Below the pieces are notes generated by a model that did no database searches, had not been told where the DNA came from, and was given only the letters and a program-made list of their open reading frames with translations. This document shows positions 46,486-54,533 of a DNA stretch of 64,000 bases, one piece after another. The position numbers and the translations under genes are program-made. Numbering within the stretch: position 1 is the stretch's first letter; the number at the start of each line of letters is the position of its first letter. The stretch is taken from contig NZ_RJTU01000082.1 of assembly GCF_003730015.1 (NCBI RefSeq), forward strand, positions 1 to 64,000. Reading direction: 5' to 3'. The stretch is from Epilithonimonas hominis (lineage in GTDB: Bacteria; Bacteroidota; Bacteroidia; Flavobacteriales; Weeksellaceae).

Positions 46486-46797
46486 TTTCCTTTTATCTTA
46501 TTAAAGTAAATGTAATAAATTTTGAAAATGTGGTGAACCACAAAAGGCACAAAAGTTTTTTACACTTAAGTTAGGTTGAGTTAATACTAAATGGTTATTA
46601 AGAACACAAAAGTTTTTTATTGGAGCACTTCGACTTCGCTCAATGTGACAACTCTAATTTACTCTTGAGAATTTAAAAGTGTCAGTCTGAGCGGAGTCGA
46701 AGACTTTTTACTTGAAGCGACAATTTGTCATTAATTTTTGGATGGTCTTTTTTTTGAGATTTGTGTTTCAAAATTTAAAACAAAAAATAATATAAAT
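46486..46797. other. Intergenic region between the mutase and htpG genes
   Basis: This 312-bp stretch separates two divergent genes. It holds an inverted pair of repeat family B (46621-46710). The sequence TTG-N17-TAATTTTTG around 46712-46740 resembles a promoter for htpG but has one base too many in the -7 element. Nothing else is recognisable. Confidence 0.6.
46621..46710. repeat. Inverted pair of repeat family B upstream of htpG
   Basis: CTTCGACTTCGCTCA (46628-46642) and TGAGCGGAGTCGAAG (46688-46702) are inverted copies with one mismatch, spaced 45 bp apart. Same family as 29625-29709. Confidence 0.85.
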
Positions 46798-48687
46798 ATG
46801 GCAACAGGAAGTATTAATGTATCGGTGGAGAATATTTTTCCGCTGATTAAAAAGTTTCTTTACAGCGATCACGAGATTTTTTTGCGTGAGCTCATTTCTA
46901 ACGCGACTGATGCAACGACGAAGTTGAAACACCTCACAACAATCGGTGAAGCGAAAGTTGAATACGGCAATCCGATGATTGAAGTGAAAATTGATAAGGA
47001 TGCAAAAACGCTCACTATCAAAGATCAAGGAATCGGGATGACTGGTGAGGAAGTTGAGAAATATATTAACCAAGTGGCTTTTTCTGGCGCCGAAGAATTC
47101 CTAGAAAAATATAAAGATTCTGCAAAAGATGCGGGGATAATCGGACATTTTGGTCTTGGATTTTATTCTGCGTTTATGGTGGCGGAAAAAGTTGAAATCT
47201 TGACTAAATCTTACAAAGAAGATGCAAAAGCAGTTCGTTGGATTTGCGACGGAAGTCCAGAATATACACTTGAGGAAACGGAAAAATCTGACAGAGGAAC
47301 GGAAATCGTGCTTCATATTGCGGAAGATTCTACGGAGTTTTTGGAGGAATCTAAAATTCGTGAACTTTTGACGAAGTATAATAAGTTTAATCAAATTCCG
47401 ATCAAATTCGGGACGAAAACTGAGACTTTGCCTTTACCGGAAGGTTCTGCGGAAGACGCAAAACCAGAAACGGTTGAGGTTGATAATATCATCAATAACA
47501 CCAATCCGGCTTGGACAAAATCACCATCTGAATTGAAAGACGAAGATTATAACAATTTCTACAGAGAATTGTATCCGATGCAGTTTGAAGACCCATTGTT
47601 TCACATTCATTTAAATGTGGATTATCCGTTCAACTTGACAGGTGTTTTGTTCTTTCCGAAATTGGGAAATAACCTGAATATTGAGAAAGATAAGATTCAG
47701 CTTTATCAAAATCAAGTCTTTGTAACGGATGAGGTTAAGGGAATTGTTCCTGATTTCTTGATGCTGCTTCGTGGAGTTATTGATTCTCCGGATATTCCTT
47801 TGAACGTTTCCCGTTCGTATTTGCAGGCAGACGGTGCGGTGAAGAAAATCTCTTCTTACATCACGAAAAAAGTGGCGGACAAAATGGTTTCTTTGATTAA
47901 TGAAAACCGAGAAGATTACGATAAAAAATGGAATGACATCAAAATCGTTATCGAGTACGGAATGATTTCGGAAGATAAATTTTATGAAAAATCGGACAAA
48001 TTTGCGCTTTACCCAACGACGGATAACAATTATTATCTTTGGAATGAACTGATTGATAAAATCAAACCAACTCAAACCGACAAAGACGGAAAAACGGTGA
48101 TTCTTTATGCTAACAATGCTGATGAACAACACAGCTACATTGAGTCTGCAAAAGAAAAAGGCTACGAAGTTCTTTTGTTGGATTCGCCGATTGTTCCGCA
48201 TCTCATTCAGAAATTGGAAGCTTCCAAAGAGAATGTTTCTTTTGCGAGAGTGGATGCAGACCACATCAATAACTTAATCAAAAAAGATGAGCCAAAAATT
48301 GCTAAACTAAATGATTCGGATAAAGAAGTTTTGAAGAAACAAATCGAAGAATCGATTAACGACCAGAAGTTCACCGTTCAGTTGGAAGATCTGGATTCTA
48401 CAGATGCGCCATTTACTTTGACTCAGCCGGAGTTTTTCAGAAGAATGAAAGATATGCAGGCAACTGGCGGAGGCGGAATGTTCGCAATGGGCGGTTTCCC
48501 TGAGATGTATAATTTGGTTGTGAACTCTAATTCTGATTTCGCTGGTGAATTACTGAAAAAAGAAAATGCTGAAGAGAAAAAAGCGATGATAAATCAAGCT
48601 TTAGATTTGGCAAAATTGTCTCAGAATCTTTTGAAAGGAAAAGAACTGACGGATTTTATCAAGCGTAGTTTTGAAAGTTTGAAGTAA
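46798..48687 (+). CDS. htpG: Molecular chaperone HtpG (Hsp90)
   Basis: A 629-residue Hsp90-family ATPase. ELISNATDATTKL at 31-43 holds the Glu and Asn of the GHKL ATP site, GIGMTGEEVEKYINQVAFSGAEEF and GHFGLGFYSAFMVAEKV follow, and the middle domain VSRSYLQAD with the catalytic Arg is present. The start at 46798 (MATGSINVSVENIF) is standard; the 20 codons upstream in frame are not conserved. It ends at a very strong hairpin. Confidence 0.96.
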   Translation: MATGSINVSVENIFPLIKKFLYSDHEIFLRELISNATDATTKLKHLTTIGEAKVEYGNPMIEVKIDKDAKTLTIKDQGIGMTGEEVEKYINQVAFSGAEEFLEKYKDSAKDAGIIGHFGLGFYSAFMVAEKVEILTKSYKEDAKAVRWICDGSPEYTLEETEKSDRGTEIVLHIAEDSTEFLEESKIRELLTKYNKFNQIPIKFGTKTETLPLPEGSAEDAKPETVEVDNIINNTNPAWTKSPSELKDEDYNNFYRELYPMQFEDPLFHIHLNVDYPFNLTGVLFFPKLGNNLNIEKDKIQLYQNQVFVTDEVKGIVPDFLMLLRGVIDSPDIPLNVSRSYLQADGAVKKISSYITKKVADKMVSLINENREDYDKKWNDIKIVIEYGMISEDKFYEKSDKFALYPTTDNNYYLWNELIDKIKPTQTDKDGKTVILYANNADEQHSYIESAKEKGYEVLLLDSPIVPHLIQKLEASKENVSFARVDADHINNLIKKDEPKIAKLNDSDKEVLKKQIEESINDQKFTVQLEDLDSTDAPFTLTQPEFFRRMKDMQATGGGGMFAMGGFPEMYNLVVNSNSDFAGELLKKENAEEKKAMINQALDLAKLSQNLLKGKELTDFIKRSFESLK

Positions 48688-48705
48688 AATTTAGATATTA
48701 ATGAA

Positions 48706-48743
48706 AACAAAAAAGGAACTCAATTTTGAGTTCCTTTTTTGTT
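48706..48743. terminator. Bidirectional terminator between htpG and ctp gene
   Basis: Two 18-base perfectly complementary arms (AACAAAAAAGGAACTCAA and its reverse complement) with only two unpaired central bases lie between the convergent genes; the last arm overlaps the stop codon of the protease gene (48742). Confidence 0.9.
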
Positions 48744-50862
48744 ATTTAATTTTCGAAAGTACATCTACCGTTTCTTCCAGATAGAAATCTCGTTCAAGAT
48801 TTTTTCTCCAGTTTTCGGTTTTCTTAGCAAATGCTTCGTCTTTTTTGATTCTTTCCGCTTCGTCTGTATGAAGGGTAAATTTCAATCCGTTATTGAATTT
48901 GTCCAAACCTTTGAACTTGTCAATCTGAGCTTTACGGGCTTTCATCAACTCATTGAATTTAGCTTGATTCAATGTAATTGTTTCTTCTTTATCCAAAGCT
49001 TCTTTCCATTCCGCAGATTGTTGCAATAGCTTATAGCTCGGGCTTTCAGCAATTTGTTTTTCTACTTCTGCCTTTAATTGAGGAATGTTGAGCCCGTTCA
49101 TTTTTTTGTAAGAAGTTGCTTCGATTTTGTCCCAAGGCAAAGCATATTGGTCAAATCTTTCGCCCACTTCTGCGTATGAGAAGAAGTCTTTCATTTTGAT
49201 ATCTGCCTCGATTCCTTTTCTCTGAGTCGATTCTCCGGAAACTCTGTAGAATTTTTGAATCGTCAATTTCAAAGCTCCAAAATCGTCATTCGTATTTAGG
49301 AATCTGTTCAATTCCACAAAAGTCTGAACTGTTCCTTTTCCGAAAGAATTTGGAGAACCAATTACAGCCGCTCTTCCATAATCTTGGAACGCACCTGCAA
49401 GGATTTCTGATGCGGAAGCAGATAATTCGTTTTGCATCACCACAAGCGGACCTGTCCAAATTGGTTCATTCGATTTATTACTTAGAACCTGGATTTTTCC
49501 TTGGCTGTCTTTTACCTGAACATAAGGACCAGCATTCATAAATAATCCCATAATATCGCCAACTTCGGTCAAAGAACCTCCACCATTGCTTCTAAGGTCA
49601 AGGATGATTCCTTCTACATTTTCTTTCTTAAGTTTGATTAATTCTGCTTTGATATCGTCAGAAGCATTTCTTCCTTTCGGGTCTTCAAAATCGACGTTGA
49701 AACTTGGAAGGTAAATGAATCCGTATTTCTTACCATTTTTAGAATTAACAACAATACTTCTTGCAAAAGTGTCTTCTATAGCCACTTCCTCACGAATCAT
49801 TGTTACTTCTTTGATGGTTTTATCTTTTTTCTCAACGGTCAAAGTTACGGGAGTTCCTTTTTCCCCACGAATCAATCTAACAGCCTCGTCAGACAACATT
49901 CCGACAACGTTCACAGGTTCTTCGTTTGGTTTGGATTTTACTTTCAGGATTTTGTCACCTGCAGTTAATTGTTTTGATTTCCAAGCTGGTGCACCAATGG
50001 TCAATTCACCAAGATATAAATAACCTTTCTTTTCCTGAATCAAAGCCCCTATGCCAATCACTTTTCCAGTGAATTGCATATCAAATTCCTCTTTGTTTTT
50101 CGGAGAGAAATAATTGGTATGCGGGTCAAAAACTTCGGTATAAGCATTCATATAAACTGTGAACCAGTCCATTTTCTTTCTCTTTTTGAATCTTCTGAAA
50201 GAATCTGTAATCAGATCTTTAACTTCTGCCGTCGCTTTGACACGCTTCTGTTCCGCTGTTGTTGGTGCGTATTTTATCGTGTCTGGAAGTTTGTTGTTCA
50301 CGACAGAGTCTTTCTTCTTTTTCTGAGCCTCTTCCTTGCTGGTCAATGTTTCAATTTCCTGAAGGATATTGTACTTGATGTATTTTTTCCATTCTTCGCG
50401 CTGTTGTTTAGAATCAATTGGGTTCACTCTCTTCTTTGGTTCAAGAATCAATTCGTCATTTTCATCCAAATTAATTGGTTTGGAAAGAATATCGTGAGTC
50501 ATTTTATCAATCTCATCTACACGCTGATAAAGTCTGTCAATCGTCAATTTGTAGAAAACAAGATTTCCTTGATTAAGATAATCATCCAGTTTTGTGTAAT
50601 GCTTTTTGAACTCATCCATATCGGACTGTAGAAAGTATCTTTTGGACGCATCTACGCTTTCAAAATATTTGTCATAAACATCCTGAGAATAAGCATCATT
50701 GATTGGTTTGGGACTATAATGAAGATAAGAAAGAGTGTTTTTTACGCTTACCATAATGGTTTGCATTTTTTCATCATCATTTTGTGGAGCGTTGAAACAG
50801 AACATCAGCGTCATCAAAGGCGCAAACATCAGAAGTTTCTTGAACTTGATTTTTTTAAACAT
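48742..50862 (-). CDS. Carboxy-terminal processing peptidase (Tsp/Prc-like, S41)
   Basis: A 706-residue periplasmic serine protease. A signal anchor (LLMFAPLMTLMFCFNAP) precedes the N-terminal helical domain; a PDZ domain (about 240-340, VIGIGALIQEKKGYLYLGELTIGAPAWKS) and the S41 catalytic part (LDLRSNGGGSLTEVGDIMGLF, NELSASASEILAGAFQDYGRA, FGKGTVQT) follow. Ser in SASASE and Lys in FGKGT are the expected dyad. The DUF3340-like tail (KIEATSYKKMNGLNIPQL) is present as in E. coli Prc. Length matches Bacteroidota Prc. Confidence 0.94.
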   Translation of the reverse strand: MFKKIKFKKLLMFAPLMTLMFCFNAPQNDDEKMQTIMVSVKNTLSYLHYSPKPINDAYSQDVYDKYFESVDASKRYFLQSDMDEFKKHYTKLDDYLNQGNLVFYKLTIDRLYQRVDEIDKMTHDILSKPINLDENDELILEPKKRVNPIDSKQQREEWKKYIKYNILQEIETLTSKEEAQKKKKDSVVNNKLPDTIKYAPTTAEQKRVKATAEVKDLITDSFRRFKKRKKMDWFTVYMNAYTEVFDPHTNYFSPKNKEEFDMQFTGKVIGIGALIQEKKGYLYLGELTIGAPAWKSKQLTAGDKILKVKSKPNEEPVNVVGMLSDEAVRLIRGEKGTPVTLTVEKKDKTIKEVTMIREEVAIEDTFARSIVVNSKNGKKYGFIYLPSFNVDFEDPKGRNASDDIKAELIKLKKENVEGIILDLRSNGGGSLTEVGDIMGLFMNAGPYVQVKDSQGKIQVLSNKSNEPIWTGPLVVMQNELSASASEILAGAFQDYGRAAVIGSPNSFGKGTVQTFVELNRFLNTNDDFGALKLTIQKFYRVSGESTQRKGIEADIKMKDFFSYAEVGERFDQYALPWDKIEATSYKKMNGLNIPQLKAEVEKQIAESPSYKLLQQSAEWKEALDKEETITLNQAKFNELMKARKAQIDKFKGLDKFNNGLKFTLHTDEAERIKKDEAFAKKTENWRKNLERDFYLEETVDVLSKIK

Positions 50863-51034
50863 ATATTTTTAAATCTGTACTTTGATTAGTATTTTTTCTG
50901 TTTTGAAAGTTACGATGATATTCAAAAACGAAACCAAATTTAACACCTTATTTTAATTAAAGTATTATAAATTGGTTATTTTTGAAAGAATTATGAAAAT
51001 ATAGCAAAAAGCGACAAAAAATAAAGAAAATTTT

Positions 51035-51799
51035 ATGAGTAAACCATTGATACTGGTAACCAATGACGACGGAATTACTGCGCCTGGCATCAGAAAATTA
51101 ATCAGCATTGTAAACGAAATTGGAGACGTAATTGTTGTAGCACCTAATTCGCCTCAAAGTGGAAAAGGCCACGCTATTACCATTAACTCAACTTTAAGCT
51201 TCGAAGAACTCAACTTGGATGGTCCTCAGAGAGATTTTTCTTGCTCCGGAACACCTGTAGATTGTGTGAAAATGGCATTAGATAAAATTCTTCCAAGAAA
51301 ACCGGATTTGGTAGTTTCGGGAATTAATCACGGTGCAAATTCTTCCATTAATGTTATCTATTCCGGAACAATGTCTGCGGCTGTGGAAGCTGGAGTAGAA
51401 GGTTTGCAAGCGATTGGGTTTTCACTTTCTGATTTGAAATGGGATGCTGATTTTGACCAAGCGGAAGAGTTTATCAAAGATATCATTCTTAAAACGCTCG
51501 AAAATCCAATGCCCAAAGGAGTAGTGCTAAATGTAAACATTCCTAAACTACCTAAAGAAGATATAAAAGGAATCAAAGTTTGTAAACAAGCCAACGCCAA
51601 ATGGGAAGAAAGTTTTGACGAAAGGACTAATCCGCACGGCAGAAAATATTATTGGCTGACTGGTTATTTCAACAATATGGATGAATCTGAAGATGCAGAC
51701 GAAACGGCTTTGACAAATGGTTATATCAGTATTGTACCTGTGAAATTTGATTTGACAGCTTATGAATATATAAACGAGCTGAATTCTGTTTATCAATAA
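51035..51799 (+). CDS. surE: 5'/3'-nucleotidase SurE
   Basis: A 254-residue divalent-metal nucleotidase. The metal-binding N-terminus LVTNDDGITAPGI (D11, D12), APNSPQSGKGHAIT and SGINHGANSSINVIYSGTMSAA carry the conserved residues. It is followed 12 bp later by a Crp-like regulator gene, which is cotranscribed. TATTTTTG at 50977-50984 may be the -7 promoter element. Confidence 0.94.
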   Translation: MSKPLILVTNDDGITAPGIRKLISIVNEIGDVIVVAPNSPQSGKGHAITINSTLSFEELNLDGPQRDFSCSGTPVDCVKMALDKILPRKPDLVVSGINHGANSSINVIYSGTMSAAVEAGVEGLQAIGFSLSDLKWDADFDQAEEFIKDIILKTLENPMPKGVVLNVNIPKLPKEDIKGIKVCKQANAKWEESFDERTNPHGRKYYWLTGYFNNMDESEDADETALTNGYISIVPVKFDLTAYEYINELNSVYQ

Positions 51800-51811
51800 A
51801 AGTGTTAATGA

Positions 51812-52381
51812 ATGGAGTTTGTTAAACAGTATCTGCTTTCCAAAAACATTCCTCTGGACGAAAAAAAGTGGGGAGAATTTGCCCAAAAAAATATTCGGAC
51901 AGAGTTTAAAAAGAAAGATCTTATATTAAAAGCAGGTGAAGTAGAAAATTATCTATCTTTTGTAGAAAATGGTATTGCCCGACTTTTTATTGAAAAAGAG
52001 AATAAAGATTTGACAATCCGATTTGTCTTTGAATATCAGTATCTTACAGTTTACGATTCTTTTACGCAAAGAACTCCATCCAGATGTGATGTGGAGGCTC
52101 TTACGGATATGGTGGTGTGGAGAGTGCATTATGATGATTTACAAATGCTTTACAAAACACATTCTGTTGGAAATCTGATCGGAAGACTTACTGTAGAAAA
52201 ATTATATGTAGAAAAACTTAACAGAGAGTTTTCTTTACTAAGTGAAACTGCAGAAGAGCGATATCTTAAAATTATGAAAGAACAACCCGATCTTTTTCAA
52301 CGGCTTCCACTTAAGCATATTGCTTCTTATATGGGGATTACGCCACAGGCACTTAGCAGAATAAGAAAGCGTATTTCTTAA
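51812..52381 (+). CDS. Crp/Fnr-family transcriptional regulator
   Basis: A 189-residue regulator. A cyclic-nucleotide-binding-like beta roll spans about 25-120 (LILKAGEVENYLSFVENGIARLFIEKENKD), with a C-terminal winged helix (PLKHIASYMGITPQALSRIRKRIS) that is short compared with Crp. It starts 12 bp after surE. Bacteroidota have many such proteins and no ligand is evident. A hairpin terminator lies about 85 bp downstream. Confidence 0.88.
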   Translation: MEFVKQYLLSKNIPLDEKKWGEFAQKNIRTEFKKKDLILKAGEVENYLSFVENGIARLFIEKENKDLTIRFVFEYQYLTVYDSFTQRTPSRCDVEALTDMVVWRVHYDDLQMLYKTHSVGNLIGRLTVEKLYVEKLNREFSLLSETAEERYLKIMKEQPDLFQRLPLKHIASYMGITPQALSRIRKRIS

Positions 52382-52464
52382 CCATGGTTCATTTTATTTG
52401 AACTATTTAAACTATACTTTTGCCTAAAATCAATTCTGATTAAAAAATCCGAATGATGGAAGAA

Positions 52465-52494
52465 AGCGTCTGGCGAAATCTAGATGCTTTTTTT
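52465..52494 (+). terminator. Terminator downstream of the Crp-like gene
   Basis: AGCGTCTGG and CTAGATGCT-side arms pair over nine positions (two G-U) around a CGAAAT loop, followed by seven T. Confidence 0.7.
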
Positions 52495-52522
52495 AATGGA
52501 AGATGGGTATAAACTAAAAAAG

Positions 52523-52544
52523 ACCGCTAAATTAATTTAGCGGT
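52523..52544. terminator. Perfect palindrome terminator of the TonB-C-like gene
   Basis: Two 11-base arms (ACCGCTAAATT and its complement) are perfectly paired; leftward reading gives a T run after it. Confidence 0.8.
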
Positions 52545-52557
52545 TTCTGTTTTTATA

Positions 52558-53058
52558 TTAATTAAAAGCATTGTCATAAGTCATTGATGAAAAATCGATT
52601 TTCAGAATAGCTTTAGAATCTACAGGATTTCCGTTGCATGTGGCAGGTTTCCAGATTTTATTGGCTTTCATGGCGGCATTTTTCAGATCTTTGAGAAACA
52701 GATCACCGTTTGCTACTTTAGGACCGGCTTCTGCATTTGTAAGTACACCGTTTTTATTGATGTCTAACTTTACAAAAAATAATCCGTTGATGACGTAGGT
52801 ATTCCAGTTAACATTTTGCTGAAGTTTTTCCTTTAGATCTTTTATATAAGCAGCAGAACCTCCGGGATAAACCAGACTTTTAAACTGAGATGCATTGCAG
52901 TTTTTATCACTTACTTGATAGATTCCTCTAACATTATAAACTACGGCACTGGAAGTATTCTCGATCATCGGAATATTGTCCATACCTTCTTCAATATCAA
53001 CTTGTGCGAGAGCTAAAGCACTGGTTAATAAACACAATGAGAATAGTAATGATTTCAT
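52558..53058 (-). CDS. Exported protein with TonB C-terminal-like domain
   Basis: A 166-residue secreted protein with a signal peptide (KSLLFSLCLLTSALALAQ). The rest resembles a TonB C-terminal domain: YPGGSAAYIKDLKEKLQQNVNW, FFVKLDINKNGVL and IWKPATCNGNPVDSKAILKIDF follow the strand-helix-strand pattern of the pfam TonB_C family. Two cysteines (CN and CNGN) may form a disulphide. No N-terminal membrane anchor or proline-rich linker exists, so it is not a classical TonB. Function uncertain. Confidence 0.7.
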   Translation of the reverse strand: MKSLLFSLCLLTSALALAQVDIEEGMDNIPMIENTSSAVVYNVRGIYQVSDKNCNASQFKSLVYPGGSAAYIKDLKEKLQQNVNWNTYVINGLFFVKLDINKNGVLTNAEAGPKVANGDLFLKDLKNAAMKANKIWKPATCNGNPVDSKAILKIDFSSMTYDNAFN

Positions 53059-53113
53059 ATAGTAGATTTTAATCTAAATTTGAGACAATCTGTACCCTAT
53101 CGTAGCAGCCTTT

Positions 53114-54313
53114 TTACAAAACTTCAATCTGATTTTTTAATAAATCTTCAAACTCATCTCTTTTTCTGATAAGATGCGCTTTTCCGTCTAGGAACATTAC
53201 TTCTGCTGGTTTTAATCTTGAGTTAAAGTTCGAACTCATTTCAAAACCATAAGCTCCGGCATTTCTGAAAACAATAATATCGCCTTCTCTCACTTCATTA
53301 ATTTTTCTGTCCCAAGCAAAAGTGTCTGTCTCACAGATGTTTCCAACAACCGTGTAGATTCTTTCGGGACCTTTTGGATTAGAAAGATTTTCAATAATGT
53401 GATAAGAATCGTAAAACATTGGACGAATCAAATGATTAAAACCAGAATTAACACCCACAAAAACAGTCGCTGTTGTTTGTTTGATAACATTCGATTTTAC
53501 CAAGAAATGTCCGCTTTTACTTACCAAGAATTTCCCCGGTTCAAACCAAAGTTGGAATTTTTTTCCTGTAGATTCTTCGTGTTTTTTGATCGCAGCATTA
53601 ACTTTTTTCCCAAGAGATTTCACGTCTGTCTCCAAATCGCCATCTTGATAAGGAACTTTGAAACCGCTTCCCATATCCAGATATTTCAGATTTGGGAAAT
53701 GTTCTGCCAATTCAAACATAATTTCCAGACCTTGTAGGAAAACATCTGGATCTTTAATTTCGCTCCCCGTATGCATATGAAGACCTTCAACATTGATGTT
53801 GGTCGATTTCATAACACGCTCGATGTGACGAAGCTGATGAATAGAAATTCCGAATTTGGAATCGATGTGACCGGTTGAGATTTTATAATTTCCTCCGGCA
53901 AAAATATGTGGATTGATTCTCACAAAAATCGGATAAGAACCTCCGAATTTATTTCCAAATTGTTCCAAAATCGAAATATTATCGATATTGATATGAACAT
54001 TCAGAGACATGGCTTCCTCGATTTCTACAAGGTCAACACAGTTTGGAGTAAAAAGGATTCTGTCATTGGAGAAACCCGCTTTCAAACCTAGTTTAACTTC
54101 GTTGATAGAAACACAATCCAGAGAAGCGCCCAATTTTTCGACATATTTCAGGATATTGATATTGGTTAAAGCTTTTGCTGCGTAGAAAAATCTTGTGTTC
54201 TTCGAGAAAGAAGAAGTCAGTTTTTCGTATTGTTCGCGTATCGAATTAACGTCATACACATAAACGGGTGTCCCGAATTCTTTTGCTATACTTAGCAAAT
54301 CCTGATTTGTCAT
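53114..54313 (-). CDS. lysA: Diaminopimelate decarboxylase
   Basis: A 399-residue PLP enzyme that makes lysine from meso-diaminopimelate. FYAAKALTNINIL carries the Schiff-base lysine, HMHTGSEI and MGSGFKVPYQDGD follow, and the C-terminal beta domain shows GNICETDTFAWDRK and GAYGFEMSSNFNSRLKPAEV with its conserved Tyr/Glu. The ATG at 54313 is used; the longer frame runs into the leader and hairpin region. Upstream lie a promoter, a 23-codon lysine-rich leader ORF and a terminator hairpin (see findings). Confidence 0.95.
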   Translation of the reverse strand: MTNQDLLSIAKEFGTPVYVYDVNSIREQYEKLTSSFSKNTRFFYAAKALTNINILKYVEKLGASLDCVSINEVKLGLKAGFSNDRILFTPNCVDLVEIEEAMSLNVHINIDNISILEQFGNKFGGSYPIFVRINPHIFAGGNYKISTGHIDSKFGISIHQLRHIERVMKSTNINVEGLHMHTGSEIKDPDVFLQGLEIMFELAEHFPNLKYLDMGSGFKVPYQDGDLETDVKSLGKKVNAAIKKHEESTGKKFQLWFEPGKFLVSKSGHFLVKSNVIKQTTATVFVGVNSGFNHLIRPMFYDSYHIIENLSNPKGPERIYTVVGNICETDTFAWDRKINEVREGDIIVFRNAGAYGFEMSSNFNSRLKPAEVMFLDGKAHLIRKRDEFEDLLKNQIEVL

Positions 54314-54337
54314 AAGGTAGATTTTTAAAAATAAAAA

Positions 54338-54396
54338 GGCAGATTCTTTATCAAAAGAGTCTGCCGCAATAGATATCTTATGCACGCAACTCTTTA
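54338..54396 (-). promoter_or_regulatory. Candidate lysA attenuator (antiterminator/terminator switch)
   Basis: Leftward, segment 1 (54395-54386, AAAGAGTTGC) can pair over ten bases with segment 2 (54364-54354, GCAGACTCTTT) with one bulged base. Segment 2 can instead pair with segment 3 (54348-54338, AAGAATCTGCC) to form a hairpin followed by TTTTTATTTTT. The two pairings exclude each other. Segment 1 begins at the stop codon of the leader ORF. Confidence 0.65.
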
Positions 54397-54465
54397 TACA
54401 TTCCAAACCTTAGAGAACCTTACAGCTCCCTTTTTTCCGATTTTGCTTTGTTTAAAATATTGCAT
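54394..54465 (-). CDS. Candidate lysine-rich leader peptide of lysA
   Basis: A 23-codon ORF between the lysA promoter and the terminator hairpin. Lysine codons are at positions 5, 8, 11, 12 and 19 (MQYFKQSKIGKK at the start). It ends at TAA (54394-54396), just where the antiterminator segment begins. It is too short to be found by gene callers. AT-rich DNA often gives lysine codons, so the ORF is supported mainly by its position relative to the promoter and the hairpins. Confidence 0.55.
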   Translation of the reverse strand: MQYFKQSKIGKKGAVRFSKVWNV

Positions 54466-54486
54466 TGCTTTTGTTAAAATTTTTTG

Positions 54487-54517
54487 CAAAATTAGAGTTT
54501 ATCTGTAAATCCTGCAA
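54487..54517 (-). promoter_or_regulatory. lysA promoter
   Basis: Leftward, TTG (54517-54515), 20 bp, TAATTTTG (54494-54487): exact match to the TTG-N19-21-TANNTTTG Bacteroidota promoter. Transcription should start near 54480, about 165 nt before the lysA ATG. Confidence 0.7.
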
Positions 54518-54533
54518 TGTTTTGTGTTGGTTT

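Noticed and set aside
47611-48264. A long antisense frame (217 codons) inside htpG
   Set aside because: Composition is typical of an antisense shadow; HtpG is intact and well conserved on the other strand.
50074-50631. A 185-codon antisense frame inside the processing peptidase gene
   Set aside because: Phe/Ile-rich shadow of a real gene without any domain.
52453-52512. A 19-codon ORF beginning ATGATG downstream of the Crp-like gene
   Set aside because: Its codons are the arms and T run of the terminator hairpin.
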